DNA of 64,000 bases from JAADHG01 sp964418645 (GTDB lineage: Bacteria > Bacteroidota > Bacteroidia > Flavobacteriales > Flavobacteriaceae), in assembly GCA_964418645.1 (NCBI GenBank), contig CAYQME010000002.1:1-64000 (forward strand), given 5' to 3'. Below, in pieces: positions 43,689 through 52,132 of the stretch; the first letter of the stretch is position 1; every line of letters starts with the position of its first letter. The translations under genes and the position numbers were made by a program. Under the pieces are notes generated by a model. The model made no database searches and was not told the DNA's origin. It saw only the letters and a program-made list of their open reading frames with translations.

Positions 43689-44144
43689 ATGAAGATATCA
43701 CACAGTAAACTCAACACTTTTTTAATGTTTAAACTACCTTCTGCTTTTTTCTGTGGCGTACGTGCAACATATATTGATGATAAAAAGTGTGTCGTTAAAG
43801 TAAAGCATAGATGGATTAATCAAAATCCGTTTAAATCTATGTTTTGGGCTGTACAAGGTATGGCAGCGGAACTAACAACGGGAGCAATGCTTACCTCAAA
43901 AATTAGAGAGAGTGGTAAAAATATTTCTATGTTAGTAGCAAACAATAATGCCAGCTTTACTAAAAAAGCTACTGGTATTATAACTTTTGAATGTGCTGAA
44001 GGTCATTTAATAGATACTGCAATTACCAAAGCACTAGAAACTGGAGAAGGACAAACCATCTGGATGAATTCAAAAGGAATAAATGCTGATGGAATTCAAG
44101 TTTCTAGTTTTAATTTTGAATGGACAATTAAAGTTAAGCAGTAA
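43689..44144 (+). CDS. DUF4442 (hotdog-fold, thioesterase-like) protein
   Basis: A 151-residue cytosolic protein of the DUF4442 family with the hotdog fold used by acyl-CoA thioesterases. Recognisable pieces are FKLPSAFFCGVRATYIDD, the segment VKVKHRWINQNPFKSMFWAVQGMAAEL and SMLVANNNASFTKKATG. It lacks an obvious catalytic acid in the usual position, so activity is uncertain. It is divergent from DUF4870 and about 95 bp upstream of the AIM24-family gene. Confidence 0.85.
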   Translation: MKISHSKLNTFLMFKLPSAFFCGVRATYIDDKKCVVKVKHRWINQNPFKSMFWAVQGMAAELTTGAMLTSKIRESGKNISMLVANNNASFTKKATGIITFECAEGHLIDTAITKALETGEGQTIWMNSKGINADGIQVSSFNFEWTIKVKQ

Positions 44145-44238
44145 ACAATCATCAGTCTTAATTCTATTATTTAAATAAACTTTGTAACAAAAGCAGAAAC
44201 TAAACAACTTATAACCAAATCAATAAAAACCAAAAATT

Positions 44239-45039
44239 ATGACAGCACATGAAATAGACTATAAAATTTATGGGGAAGAAATGCAATTTGTAGAAATTGA
44301 ATTGGATACTAATGAAGGTGTTGTAGCTGAAGCAGGAAGCTTTATGATGATGGATGATGGTGTTAGAATGGAAACTATATTTGGAGATGGTTCTCAAAAA
44401 AATCAAGGCTTTTTAGGCTCAATACTAGGAGCTGGAAAGCGTATATTAACAGGAGAAAGTTTATTTATGACTGCCTTTTATAATACCTTAGGAGGGAAGC
44501 GTAAAGTCTCGTTTGCATCACCTTACCCAGGAAAAATAGTAGCCATAGATTTAACAGAGTTTGGAGGGAAGTTTATTTGCCAAAAGGATGCTTTTTTATG
44601 TGCTGCTAAAGGCGTAAGTATTGGTATAGAATTTAGTAAACGATTAGGTAGAGGATTATTTGGTGGCGAAGGTTTTATTATGCAAAAATTAGAAGGCAAT
44701 GGGATGGCTTTTGTACATGCAGGAGGAACCATGGCAAAACGAGTTTTACACTTAGGAGAAGTGCTAAAAGTAGATACTGGTTGTATTGTTGGTTTAACAA
44801 AGGATATTGATTATGATATAGAATTTGTTGGAGGTATTAAGAATACTATTTTTGGTGGTGAAGGACTGTTCTTTGCAAAATTACAAGGGCCTGGAACCGT
44901 ATATATTCAATCCTTACCATTTAGCAGATTGGCTAATCGTGTGTTAGCGAGCGCGCCCAAACAAGGTGGAAAAAGCAGAGGAGAAGGTAGTGTTTTGGGT
45001 GGATTAGGTGATTTGTTGGATGGTGATAATAGATTTTAA
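44239..45039 (+). CDS. TIGR00266/AIM24 family protein
   Basis: A 266-residue cytosolic protein of the AIM24/TIGR00266 family. The glycine-rich repeated elements are clear: VAEAGSFMMMDDGVRMETIFG, seen as AEAGSFMMMDDG, then FASPYPGKIVAIDL, LFGGEGFIMQKLEGNG and its near-copy IFGGEGLFFAKLQGPG. The fold is a beta-prism of tandem repeats; the role is unknown (AIM24 is mitochondrial in yeast). It stands between DUF4442 and a 65-residue protein on the same strand. Confidence 0.92.
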   Translation: MTAHEIDYKIYGEEMQFVEIELDTNEGVVAEAGSFMMMDDGVRMETIFGDGSQKNQGFLGSILGAGKRILTGESLFMTAFYNTLGGKRKVSFASPYPGKIVAIDLTEFGGKFICQKDAFLCAAKGVSIGIEFSKRLGRGLFGGEGFIMQKLEGNGMAFVHAGGTMAKRVLHLGEVLKVDTGCIVGLTKDIDYDIEFVGGIKNTIFGGEGLFFAKLQGPGTVYIQSLPFSRLANRVLASAPKQGGKSRGEGSVLGGLGDLLDGDNRF

Positions 45040-45229
45040 TACTTATTAATTTATTTGATTTGAAACATTTAATAATCAAATAATTAACTTTATCGGTGGT
45101 GTTAAATTTTTTTTTATTTTTTTAATAATCAAATTTTTTCATAACTTTATAGTTATATAATTATAAAATAGATAGCCTATAGATACATTTTTACTTTTTA
45201 TTTTTAATTAATAAAACCTAAGATAACTT

Positions 45230-45427
45230 ATGGCAAGAGCAATGTTTGAGTACACCAAAACAGTACTTAAAAAAGTAAGTTTTGACGCTACGTTGTTCTG
45301 TAAAGAGCTTGAAAAAGCACTTCAACGTTTACTTCCTTACGAAATAGAAGAATTGAAGATTTTTATACAATCTCTTATACAACAGAACCCAGAATTAAAT
45401 CAATGTTTAATTTATTTAAAACCATAA
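45230..45427 (+). CDS. Conserved 65-residue helical protein of unknown function
   Basis: A small acidic/basic helical protein: MARAMFEYTKTVLKKVSFDA, then LFCKELEKALQRLLPYEIEELK and IFIQSLIQQNPELNQCLIYLKP. I recall nearly identical proteins across Flavobacteriaceae, always unnamed. Two cysteines (in LFCKEL and NQCLIY) could be redox or metal ligands, which is speculation. It has a 190-bp AT-rich upstream gap that must hold its promoter, and a strong terminator directly after its stop. Confidence 0.8.
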   Translation: MARAMFEYTKTVLKKVSFDATLFCKELEKALQRLLPYEIEELKIFIQSLIQQNPELNQCLIYLKP

Positions 45428-45455
45428 AAAAAGCGACCTCTTGGTCGCTTTTTTT
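45425..45455 (+). terminator. Rho-independent terminator (bidirectional) after the 65-residue gene
   Basis: AAAAAAGCGACC and GGTCGCTTTTTT form a perfect stem with loop TCTT and T/A-runs on both sides. It overlaps the stop codons of both convergent genes. Confidence 0.85.
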
Positions 45456-46392
45456 ATTTTGGTAAGGGGCTAATAATTTTTACATTTTGAAAAGCAATAG
45501 CGCCTCTTATTATTCCAGAAATTATATTTTGCAAAGCATCAATAATTTGCATTTTTAACTCACTTTTATGATAAATAACACTTACTTCACGAGCAGGAGA
45601 AGGTTCGTTAAAATAACGCAAATTACCTTTTTCACTATCTCTTATATCAAGTGTGTGTAAATATGGAAGTAGCGTCATTCCTAAGCCTTCGTTTGATAAT
45701 TTTACTAGCATTTCAATACTACCACTGTCTAGTTGAAACGTATCTTCTCCATGTTTTTTAAAAGATTTACATAAATTTATGACACCATCTCTAAAACAAT
45801 GACCATCTTCTAGTAGTAGCATATCATCTATTTCCAGATCATCAATGTCAATGTTCTTCTTCTTATTTAACCTATGATTAATTGGGATATAACCAACAAA
45901 GGGTTCGTAAAAAAGAACACGCTCTTTAATATTTTCGTTATCTAGTGGTGTTGCAGCAATTGCTGCGTCTAAGTGCCCCTCGTTAATTCTTGAGATAATT
46001 TCTTGAGTTGTAAATTCTTCAATTTTCAATTTTACTTTTGGGTACTTTTTAATAAATGTTTTTAAAAACATTGGCAATAAAGTTGGCATTACTGTAGGGA
46101 TAATACCTAATTTAAATTCGCCACCAATAAACCCCTGTTGCTGATCTACAATATCTTGAATTCTATCAGCTTCATTTACTATATTTTTTGCCTGAGTGAC
46201 GATTTTTTTACCAACCTCAGTGAGTTCAATAGGTTTTTTACTTCTATCAAAAATGAGAACATTTAATTGGTCTTCTAATTTTTGAATTTGCATACTTAAT
46301 GTGGGTTGTGTAACAAAACATTTTTCGGCTGCTCTTGTGAAGTTTTGATGTTCGGCAACTGCCAAAACATAATATAATTGAGTAATTGTCAT
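45454..46392 (-). CDS. oxyR: Hydrogen peroxide-sensing LysR regulator OxyR
   Basis: A 312-residue LysR-type regulator. The N-terminal helix-turn-helix is FTRAAEKCFVTQPTLSMQIQ. The regulatory domain contains LLLEDGHCFRDGVINLC, with cysteines at residues 199 and 208, exactly the pair that forms the peroxide-sensing disulfide in E. coli OxyR. It should activate peroxide-defence genes when oxidised. It is divergent from the dps gene across about 105 bp, the classic arrangement for one of its targets. Confidence 0.95.
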   Translation of the reverse strand: MTITQLYYVLAVAEHQNFTRAAEKCFVTQPTLSMQIQKLEDQLNVLIFDRSKKPIELTEVGKKIVTQAKNIVNEADRIQDIVDQQQGFIGGEFKLGIIPTVMPTLLPMFLKTFIKKYPKVKLKIEEFTTQEIISRINEGHLDAAIAATPLDNENIKERVLFYEPFVGYIPINHRLNKKKNIDIDDLEIDDMLLLEDGHCFRDGVINLCKSFKKHGEDTFQLDSGSIEMLVKLSNEGLGMTLLPYLHTLDIRDSEKGNLRYFNEPSPAREVSVIYHKSELKMQIIDALQNIISGIIRGAIAFQNVKIISPLPK

Positions 46393-46464
46393 TTGTATTG
46401 TTTTAGATTATAAAGATATAAAAACTATCAATAAAATTTATCAAAAAACAGTTTTATTATAGAT

Positions 46465-46472
46465 TAAATTTG
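46465..46472 (+). promoter_or_regulatory. -7 promoter box of dps
   Basis: TAAATTTG matches TAnnTTTG and lies 24 bp before the dps ATG. Upstream, GATA and TATC (46415-46429) face each other in a 15-bp inverted repeat within the oxyR-dps gap, a possible but weak OxyR-like half-site arrangement. Confidence 0.5.
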
Positions 46473-46496
46473 TAGTAAATAAAAAACTTAAAAATT

Positions 46497-46978
46497 ATGA
46501 CACTTACATAGTATAGGATTAAATAAAAATAAAGCGAAAGATTTAGCTAATGATTTAAATGGCTTGCTAGCTAATTTTCAATTGTATTATCAAAATTTGA
46601 GAGGCATTCATTGGAATATTAAGGGAAAACGTTTTTTTTGATTTGCATATTAAATTTGAAGAATTATATAATGATGCTAATATAAAAGTCGATGAAATAG
46701 CAGAACCTGTTTTAACACTTGGTGAAACACCTTTACACACATTTGATGATTGTATAAGCAAAGCTATAGTTCCTATTGGTAAAAATATTTCTAATGATGA
46801 AAAAGCGGTGCGGTTAATAGTTGATTCTTTAACCCAATTATTAAAAATAGAGCGGAATTTGCTGGAGAAATCTGAAGATGCAAACGATGAAGGCACTAAT
46901 TCTATGATGAGTGATTTTATTACCAAACAGGAAAAAACAGTTTGGATGATGAAAGCATGGTTAAACGAAACGGTTTAA
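46497..46978 (+). pseudogene. dps: dps-like ferritin gene broken by two +1 frameshifts
   Basis: Read in three frames in turn, this stretch encodes a complete Dps (DNA-protecting ferroxidase) of about 160 residues. It opens at ATG 46497 with MTLT then a stop at 46509; the second frame, from about 46504, continues IGLNKNKAKDLANDLNG, then FQLYYQNLRGIHWNIKGKRFF and stops at 46639. The third frame, from about 46643, runs HIKFEELYNDAN, VDEIAEPVLTLGETPLHTF and ANDEGTNSMMSDF to 46978. The ferroxidase residues (His in IHWN; Asp and Glu in VDEIAE) survive. The second break lies in a T8 run where T7 would keep the frame; the first needs one base removed from ACATAGT. It is either a recent pseudogene or a sequencing error, and slippage at the T8 run is possible. 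Confidence 0.85.
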
Positions 46979-47005
46979 TTGATTTTGAATAATTTGATTG
47001 ATAGC

Positions 47006-47037
47006 AAAACAGGACGACCATTTGGTCGCCCTGTTTT
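47006..47037 (+). terminator. Rho-independent terminator after dps
   Basis: AAAACAGGACGACCA and TGGTCGCCCTGTTTT form a stem of 15 positions with one mismatch, followed by ATAAGAT. It starts 28 bp after the dps stop. Confidence 0.75.
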
Positions 47038-47063
47038 ATAAGATTAAAATCTAATTTTAATGT

Positions 47064-47204
47064 TTATATTTTCATTAGAAACTTTAAACTTTTAGTCTGT
47101 AAACTGTTGTAGACATAATTTATTGTGTAATTAGAGGTACAAAAATCTTCTTTTGACATTCCATTGCCTTCAAAATCCATGCGTTTATTTCCTGTTTTCA
47201 ACAT
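47064..47204 (-). CDS. Possible 46-residue ORF upstream of the DUF58 operon end
   Basis: A short frame from ATG 47204 to a TAA at 47064-47066: it encodes MLKTGNKRMDFEGNGMSKED followed by FCTSNYTINYVYNSLQTKS. The DNA before it contains ACTATAATAGT, a small palindrome. I recognise no family and it could be chance; it lies between the DUF58 gene's 3' end and the dps terminator. The hydrophilic, mixed composition and the clean stop are the only support. Confidence 0.3.
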   Translation of the reverse strand: MLKTGNKRMDFEGNGMSKEDFCTSNYTINYVYNSLQTKSLKFLMKI

Positions 47205-47229
47205 GTAATACTATAATAGTGTAAGTACA

Positions 47230-48561
47230 TTATATCAGCCCTCTGGCTTTTATTTCTAGGTATTTGTTAATAGTATCAATAGTTAAACTCTCTGGTGTAG
47301 TAAGAATAGAGTAGATGCCATATTTTTTAAGCTCGTTTACAATAAGACGTTTTTCGTATGCAAACTTTTCAGCAATAACCTTGTCATACACTTGTTGTAT
47401 GGTTTCTGCTTTTTCAGAAATTAAACTGTTAAGTTCAGTGTTTTTAAAGAAGATTACAACTAGTAAATGGTTTTTTGCAATGCCTTTTAAATATGGAAGT
47501 TGCCTGTATAAACCATCTAAAGTTTCAAAATTAGTGTATAATAATATTAAACTGCGTTGTGTAATATTTCGTTTTACATCAGCATATAATCTTCCAAAAT
47601 CACTTTCAAAATAATCTGTACTTACATTGTAGAGACTTTCTAGAATTAAATTCATTTGCGATGTTCTTCGTTCGGCAACAACTCTATTTTCAACTTTTTT
47701 TGAAAAAGTGAATAATCCTGCTCTATCGTGTTTTTTTAAGGCTACATTAGAAATTACTAAAGCCGCATTAATAGCATAATCCAAAAGTGTAAGCTTATCA
47801 AAAAGCATTTTCATAACACGTCCTTTATCAATAACCGAATAGATAGGTTGTGATTTTTCATCCTGAAATTGATTCACCATTAACTGATTTTTCTTGGCTG
47901 TAGCTTTCCAATTTATGGTTCGCAAGTCATCACCCAATATATATTCTTTAATTTGTTCAAACTCCATAGTATGCCCAAGTCTTCTCACTTTTTTAATACC
48001 GTATTGTGTAAGATTATTATTTATGGCTAACAAATCATATTTACGCAATTGCATAAAGCTAGGGTAGGTTGGTATCATGGCTTTATCTTTAAAACTAAAA
48101 CGTCTAGCAATAAGTCCAAATACTGAAGTAGTATAGATATTAAGTTTACCAAAATGATATTCGCCACGTTCGGTTGGTCTTAATTCGTACTGTAATTGAG
48201 TTTTGTTTGAAGCTGCTAGCTTACGTTCAATACTAAAGTTTCTAACTTGAAATTGTTCAGGTATTTCATCAATAATTTTTATATAAACAGGAAATGTATA
48301 ATAGTTTTCAATAGAAATATCTATGAGGTTTAAATCACCATTCGAAAATTTTTCAGGAAGCGTCCTAATGCCATTAATACCTTTTTTTGCCAAAAATAAA
48401 AGAAGAATATCTAATAACATAAATACCAAGAGAACCAGCACTAAAAGCTTTACAATATTAAACCATCTAGGAAATACAAAGCTCAATACAAACAGCACTA
48501 TAATGGTGATGCATGCATAAAAAAAGCGATTTTGTATATAGAATGGTTTTAATCTTTTCAT
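47230..48561 (-). CDS. DUF58 family membrane-anchored protein
   Basis: A 443-residue protein with two N-terminal transmembrane helices (FFYACITIIVLFVLSF and VKLLVLVLLVFMLLDILLLF) and a large cytoplasmic domain. The DUF58 signature LGDDLRTINWKATAKKNQLMVNQF is present, followed by a von Willebrand-like segment (IYSVIDKGRVMKM, then LLDYAINAALVISNVALKK and a GLFTF box). These proteins are found beside MoxR ATPases and are thought to be their partners. It is the last gene of the operon and is joined to the preceding zinc-ribbon gene with a 1-bp overlap. Confidence 0.93.
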   Translation of the reverse strand: MKRLKPFYIQNRFFYACITIIVLFVLSFVFPRWFNIVKLLVLVLLVFMLLDILLLFLAKKGINGIRTLPEKFSNGDLNLIDISIENYYTFPVYIKIIDEIPEQFQVRNFSIERKLAASNKTQLQYELRPTERGEYHFGKLNIYTTSVFGLIARRFSFKDKAMIPTYPSFMQLRKYDLLAINNNLTQYGIKKVRRLGHTMEFEQIKEYILGDDLRTINWKATAKKNQLMVNQFQDEKSQPIYSVIDKGRVMKMLFDKLTLLDYAINAALVISNVALKKHDRAGLFTFSKKVENRVVAERRTSQMNLILESLYNVSTDYFESDFGRLYADVKRNITQRSLILLYTNFETLDGLYRQLPYLKGIAKNHLLVVIFFKNTELNSLISEKAETIQQVYDKVIAEKFAYEKRLIVNELKKYGIYSILTTPESLTIDTINKYLEIKARGLI

Positions 48562-49103
48562 TAATCTTTATTTAATACTTTAAATGGAATCTTAAATATT
48601 TTCAAATCTGCTTTATGTTCTATATTGCCTAAAGAGTCTTTTATATGTTGAATTTGAATATTATAATCATAACCATAAAAAGAAGCAATCTTATCTAGTT
48701 TTTGCTTTTTCTCTTTTGCAATTTTTAAATCGTTAAAGTATGAGTTAATTGTTCCTATTCCTTTTGCCAGTGGAATACATGCAATTACTAAAATCACCAA
48801 AGTGATTGTTGAAATAAACCCTTTTTGAAATATGAAATTAGTAATGACCATGCCCAAAATGAAAATTACCAAACTTATAATTAAATTAAAAGTACCTAAG
48901 CCAATTTGATTTGTTCTAGAATTTAATACTGATTCATATTCTATGTTAATTTTTGTTATTTGTTTTTCAAACTCATTTTCTAATACAATTTTCGGACATT
49001 TATTAGTGAAATCTGGCTTTTTATTTGTTAGACTACAAATAACACCAGTTTTAAAATTAACAATTTTATTGTCACAAAGGTTACAATGTTCTACGATAAT
49101 CAT
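48561..49103 (-). CDS. Two-helix membrane protein with N-terminal zinc ribbon
   Basis: A 180-residue protein of unknown family. Its N-terminus has four cysteines in the order CNLC...CSLTNKKPDFTNKC (positions within the first 40 residues), a likely zinc ribbon. Two hydrophobic helices follow at about residues 70-90 and 93-113, with a coiled segment IAKEKKQKLDKIASFYG and a basic C-terminus. It sits between moxR and DUF58, genes that are usually adjacent, with a 3-bp gap to moxR and a 1-bp overlap with DUF58. A role with those two is inferred from position only. Confidence 0.72.
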   Translation of the reverse strand: MIIVEHCNLCDNKIVNFKTGVICSLTNKKPDFTNKCPKIVLENEFEKQITKINIEYESVLNSRTNQIGLGTFNLIISLVIFILGMVITNFIFQKGFISTITLVILVIACIPLAKGIGTINSYFNDLKIAKEKKQKLDKIASFYGYDYNIQIQHIKDSLGNIEHKADLKIFKIPFKVLNKD

Positions 49104-49106
49104 AGT

Positions 49107-50174
49107 TTACCTTGGAATTTCAACTGCTTCAATAATTTGTTTTATAATTTGCTTTGTAGTAACACCTTCCATTTCACGCTCAGGTGTAACGATAACACGG
49201 TGTTGCAATACAGGAATTGCTGCTTGCTTAATATCTTCAGGGGTTACAAAATCGCGACCATCGATAGCTGCAAAGGCTTTACTAGCTTTTAATATAGCAA
49301 TGGATGCTCTTGGTGAAGCACCAAGATATAAAAATGGATTGTTACGTGTATTTACAATAATATCAGCAATATATTTTACCAAATGCGACTCTATTAAAAC
49401 TTGATTTACCAAAGCTTGAAATTTCTCAATTTGAGATTTGCTTAAGTGTGCCGTAACTTGATCGGTTTTTACGCCACCTTGTAATACTTGCTCTCGATTA
49501 ATAATTTCTATTTCCTCTTCTAGGCTTGGATAATCAATATCTATTTTAAACAAAAAACGGTCTAATTGTGCTTCTGGTAAACGATAGGTACCTTCTTGTT
49601 CTATTGGGTTTTGTGTTGCCAACACAATAAAAGGCAAGTCCATCATATACTTATGACCATCAATTGTAATTTGGCGTTCTTCCATAACTTCAAACAATGC
49701 AGCTTGTGTTTTTGCTGGTGCACGATTGATTTCATCTATGAGAATCATATTTGAAAAAATGGGACCTTTTTTAAAATCGAACTCGGTAGTTTTTAAATTA
49801 AAAACGGAGGTTCCTAAAATATCACTTGGCATTAAATCGGGTGTAAATTGTATGCGACTAAAACCAATGTTTAGGGACTTTGCTAATAGTTTAGCTGAAA
49901 TTGTTTTGGCAACTCCAGGAACACCTTCTATAAGCGAATGCCCATTGGCTAAAATAGAAGCGATGAGCATATCTATCATGCTTTCTTGTCCCACAATAAC
50001 TTTACTTATCTCATCTCTAATAAGTGTAACGCCTTGTTGCAACTCACTTAAATCAATGCGGTTTTTAAAGTTAATATCATGCTCAGAAGCTTGTGTTTCT
50101 TTAGGTTGTTTGCTTTCATTACTTTGAGACTCTTGGTTTAGGTTGTCGTTTTTTTTGTCGTCTAAATTCTCCAT
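49107..50174 (-). CDS. MoxR family AAA+ ATPase
   Basis: A 355-residue AAA+ ATPase. Walker A is GVPGVAKTISAKLLA, Walker B ILIDEINRAPAKTQAALFE, and sensor regions are ATQNPIEQEGTYRLPEAQLDRF, split here as IVLATQNPIEQEGTYRLPEA and LDRFLFKIDIDYP. An acidic N-terminal extension (about 35 residues: DKKNDNLNQESQSNESKQP) precedes the domain. MoxR proteins act as chaperones for protein assembly with DUF58/VWA partners. It has 3-bp gaps to DUF4350 and to the zinc-ribbon gene. Confidence 0.96.
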   Translation of the reverse strand: MENLDDKKNDNLNQESQSNESKQPKETQASEHDINFKNRIDLSELQQGVTLIRDEISKVIVGQESMIDMLIASILANGHSLIEGVPGVAKTISAKLLAKSLNIGFSRIQFTPDLMPSDILGTSVFNLKTTEFDFKKGPIFSNMILIDEINRAPAKTQAALFEVMEERQITIDGHKYMMDLPFIVLATQNPIEQEGTYRLPEAQLDRFLFKIDIDYPSLEEEIEIINREQVLQGGVKTDQVTAHLSKSQIEKFQALVNQVLIESHLVKYIADIIVNTRNNPFLYLGASPRASIAILKASKAFAAIDGRDFVTPEDIKQAAIPVLQHRVIVTPEREMEGVTTKQIIKQIIEAVEIPR

Positions 50175-50177
50175 ATG

Positions 50178-51374
50178 TTATGTGGTATAAAAATCTTCTA
50201 TTAATTTATTCAATCGTAATAAATCATCCTCATTACAAATTTGTTTTGCCTTTAAATGCACAATAAGGTTAATTAATTTTTTTAACGCGCTTATATCATG
50301 TCCTGATTTAAGCGCTAGTGTTTTTACAAATTTTTCATCTAAAACATGTGTGTCTAAAACATAGTTACGACGTAAATGTTCTAAGAAAAAAGTAATCTTT
50401 TTGTCTACTATTGTATTGTGGTCTTTAGTTTCGTAGTATAAATTGCCAATAGTTTTAGTAAATGCAACGGTTGTGTTTTGTACAGGTTTAATAACCTTTA
50501 CAACACGTTGTTTACGTTTTGCATTAAAAACTATAAAAACAATTAAGGACAAGAGTGCTAAAAACCAAGCCCATTTTAAAGCAGGTTGACTAAGAATATA
50601 TCGTAAAGGTGATGTGCCTAACCCGTTTCTTGTTTTGTTTTGAGAATCAAAGAAAATAGTGTCATCAGGTAAATACGATAGTATTGCTGAGGCATATTTT
50701 TTGTTATTCTTTTTTAGCAGTGTATAATTGGTAAACGCAATAGGTTGCAAATGCAAATAGATATTTCCTTGCCCATAATTTACTTTTACAAAATTTATAT
50801 GTGGTATACTATCAAAATTTTGATAGCCTAAAACTGTTGTGGTTGTTGAATCGAGTTTAGAAAAATAGATATCACTCAATCCTTTTTCAATAGTAATAGA
50901 ATCACTTTTAAATAATGGATTTGCTAAACTAAAATTGGCTTTTCCTGAAAAACCGTAGTCATTATTGGTATCAAAAAATAAAGAGTCTTTAAATTTTTGT
51001 GGAAAATAATCGGTTGATATAAAGAGGGTATTACCAAACGAAACAAAATCCATAAGTTCTTGAGCAGAAACATCATCTATATTGGCATAATTATCAATGT
51101 ATATATAAGTACCTGTGGTTAAATAGGTAGAGTCTTCCCAATCGTAAAACTCATCAAAATATTCATAAGGCGTTACTCTAATATCTTGAATCTTACTTTT
51201 AGGAAACAACGATTCTAATTCATTATATAATACAAAGGTGCCATACGGAATTTTATGTTTTTCATTATAGGTCTGTGACCAATTAATAGGCTTGGGTTTA
51301 GAAAACTCAATAGCAATAGCACCTGCAAAAAGTAGTAGTAAAAAAACAATATAAATTTTTATGGTTTTGTTCAT
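50178..51374 (-). CDS. DUF4350 family membrane protein
   Basis: A 398-residue protein: one N-terminal helix (IYIVFLLLLFAGAIAIEF), a periplasmic domain with the DUF4350 pattern (WSQTYNEKHKIPYGTFVLYNELESLFP) and GNTLFISTDYFPQKF, another helix near 270-290 (WAWFLALLSLIVFIVF), and a C-terminal cytoplasmic helical region ending LLRLNKLIEDFYTT. It belongs to the MoxR/DUF58 neighbourhood, overlaps DUF4129 by 4 bp and precedes moxR by 3 bp. Its function is unknown; the family resembles a substrate-binding-like fold. Confidence 0.85.
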   Translation of the reverse strand: MNKTIKIYIVFLLLLFAGAIAIEFSKPKPINWSQTYNEKHKIPYGTFVLYNELESLFPKSKIQDIRVTPYEYFDEFYDWEDSTYLTTGTYIYIDNYANIDDVSAQELMDFVSFGNTLFISTDYFPQKFKDSLFFDTNNDYGFSGKANFSLANPLFKSDSITIEKGLSDIYFSKLDSTTTTVLGYQNFDSIPHINFVKVNYGQGNIYLHLQPIAFTNYTLLKKNNKKYASAILSYLPDDTIFFDSQNKTRNGLGTSPLRYILSQPALKWAWFLALLSLIVFIVFNAKRKQRVVKVIKPVQNTTVAFTKTIGNLYYETKDHNTIVDKKITFFLEHLRRNYVLDTHVLDEKFVKTLALKSGHDISALKKLINLIVHLKAKQICNEDDLLRLNKLIEDFYTT

Positions 51375-52132
51375 GCTTTTATAGTGTCTAAAAAATTAAT
51401 AAATGCATGTTTGGCTTTGCTGAATTGTTCTTTATTCACATCAAATTCACCATACCATATATAATTGTAAAGATATGAAGTGTATGAAAACTCTTCTTTA
51501 ATAACTTTGGAAGTTATTTCATTTTGGTAATCGCTATTGGTTTTTTCTACATCGTATTCTATAAGCTCTTCCTGAGTTAATTGTTTGAGCAACCAGAGGT
51601 AATAATACCGAATTGCCAACCTGTAATTATTATTAGTTTCGGCTTCTGAGATAAGTGCTTTAAAATTGGAAGCATGAATATTATTTTCAATACCTGTTAC
51701 AGGAATAATGCTTTTATCGGACGATTTTCCAAATACCCAAGTACCTTCTTTGTTTACAACCGCTCTGAAAATAAAATAGATAACCAGTAGAAATAGGATT
51801 ACTCCAGCTGTTTTAATAGCAATATCTGTAGCGTTTGATGCTTGTCCTTCATCTGTTAGGTTAAATAAGCGTTTAAAAAAATCACTCAACCATTGTTTAA
51901 AGCGTGACCACCATCCAGAATTTTCAACGGTTCTTTCGTAGATAAAATCCTCGCCAGCATACTTATCTTGTAAATTTTCGAAATAACGAGGCGAAATAGT
52001 TGAATGATCTACTTGTAGTGAGTCGCTAATGGTTTGAAATACCATTGTATTAGTTGTATGTACTTCAGCATGAGAATTAAGTGAGATGCCAATACAAAAA
52101 AGAATGATATGTAATCCATTCATTTTACTCAC
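51371..52132 (-). CDS. DUF4129 family membrane protein
   Basis: A 253-residue protein with an N-terminal signal or helix, a short soluble part ending WWSRFKQWLSDFFKRLFNL, a transmembrane helix near residues 105-123 (IKTAGVILFLLVIYFIFRA) and a C-terminal helical region with the DUF4129 pattern NYRLAIRYYYLWLLKQL, then YNYIWYGEFDVNKEQFSKA. DUF4129 proteins accompany MoxR and DUF58 genes. It overlaps the next gene by 4 bp and the upstream membrane gene by 8 bp. Confidence 0.88.
   Translation of the reverse strand: MSKMNGLHIILFCIGISLNSHAEVHTTNTMVFQTISDSLQVDHSTISPRYFENLQDKYAGEDFIYERTVENSGWWSRFKQWLSDFFKRLFNLTDEGQASNATDIAIKTAGVILFLLVIYFIFRAVVNKEGTWVFGKSSDKSIIPVTGIENNIHASNFKALISEAETNNNYRLAIRYYYLWLLKQLTQEELIEYDVEKTNSDYQNEITSKVIKEEFSYTSYLYNYIWYGEFDVNKEQFSKAKHAFINFLDTIKA

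Noticed and set aside
45040..45229. Riboswitch or structured RNA in the leader of the 65-residue gene
   Set aside because: The stretch is AT-rich with no conserved riboswitch core visible.
46393..46496. Strong OxyR tetranucleotide repeats in the oxyR-dps gap
   Set aside because: Only a partial GATA-N7-TATC pair was found, not the four spaced half-sites of the E. coli type.
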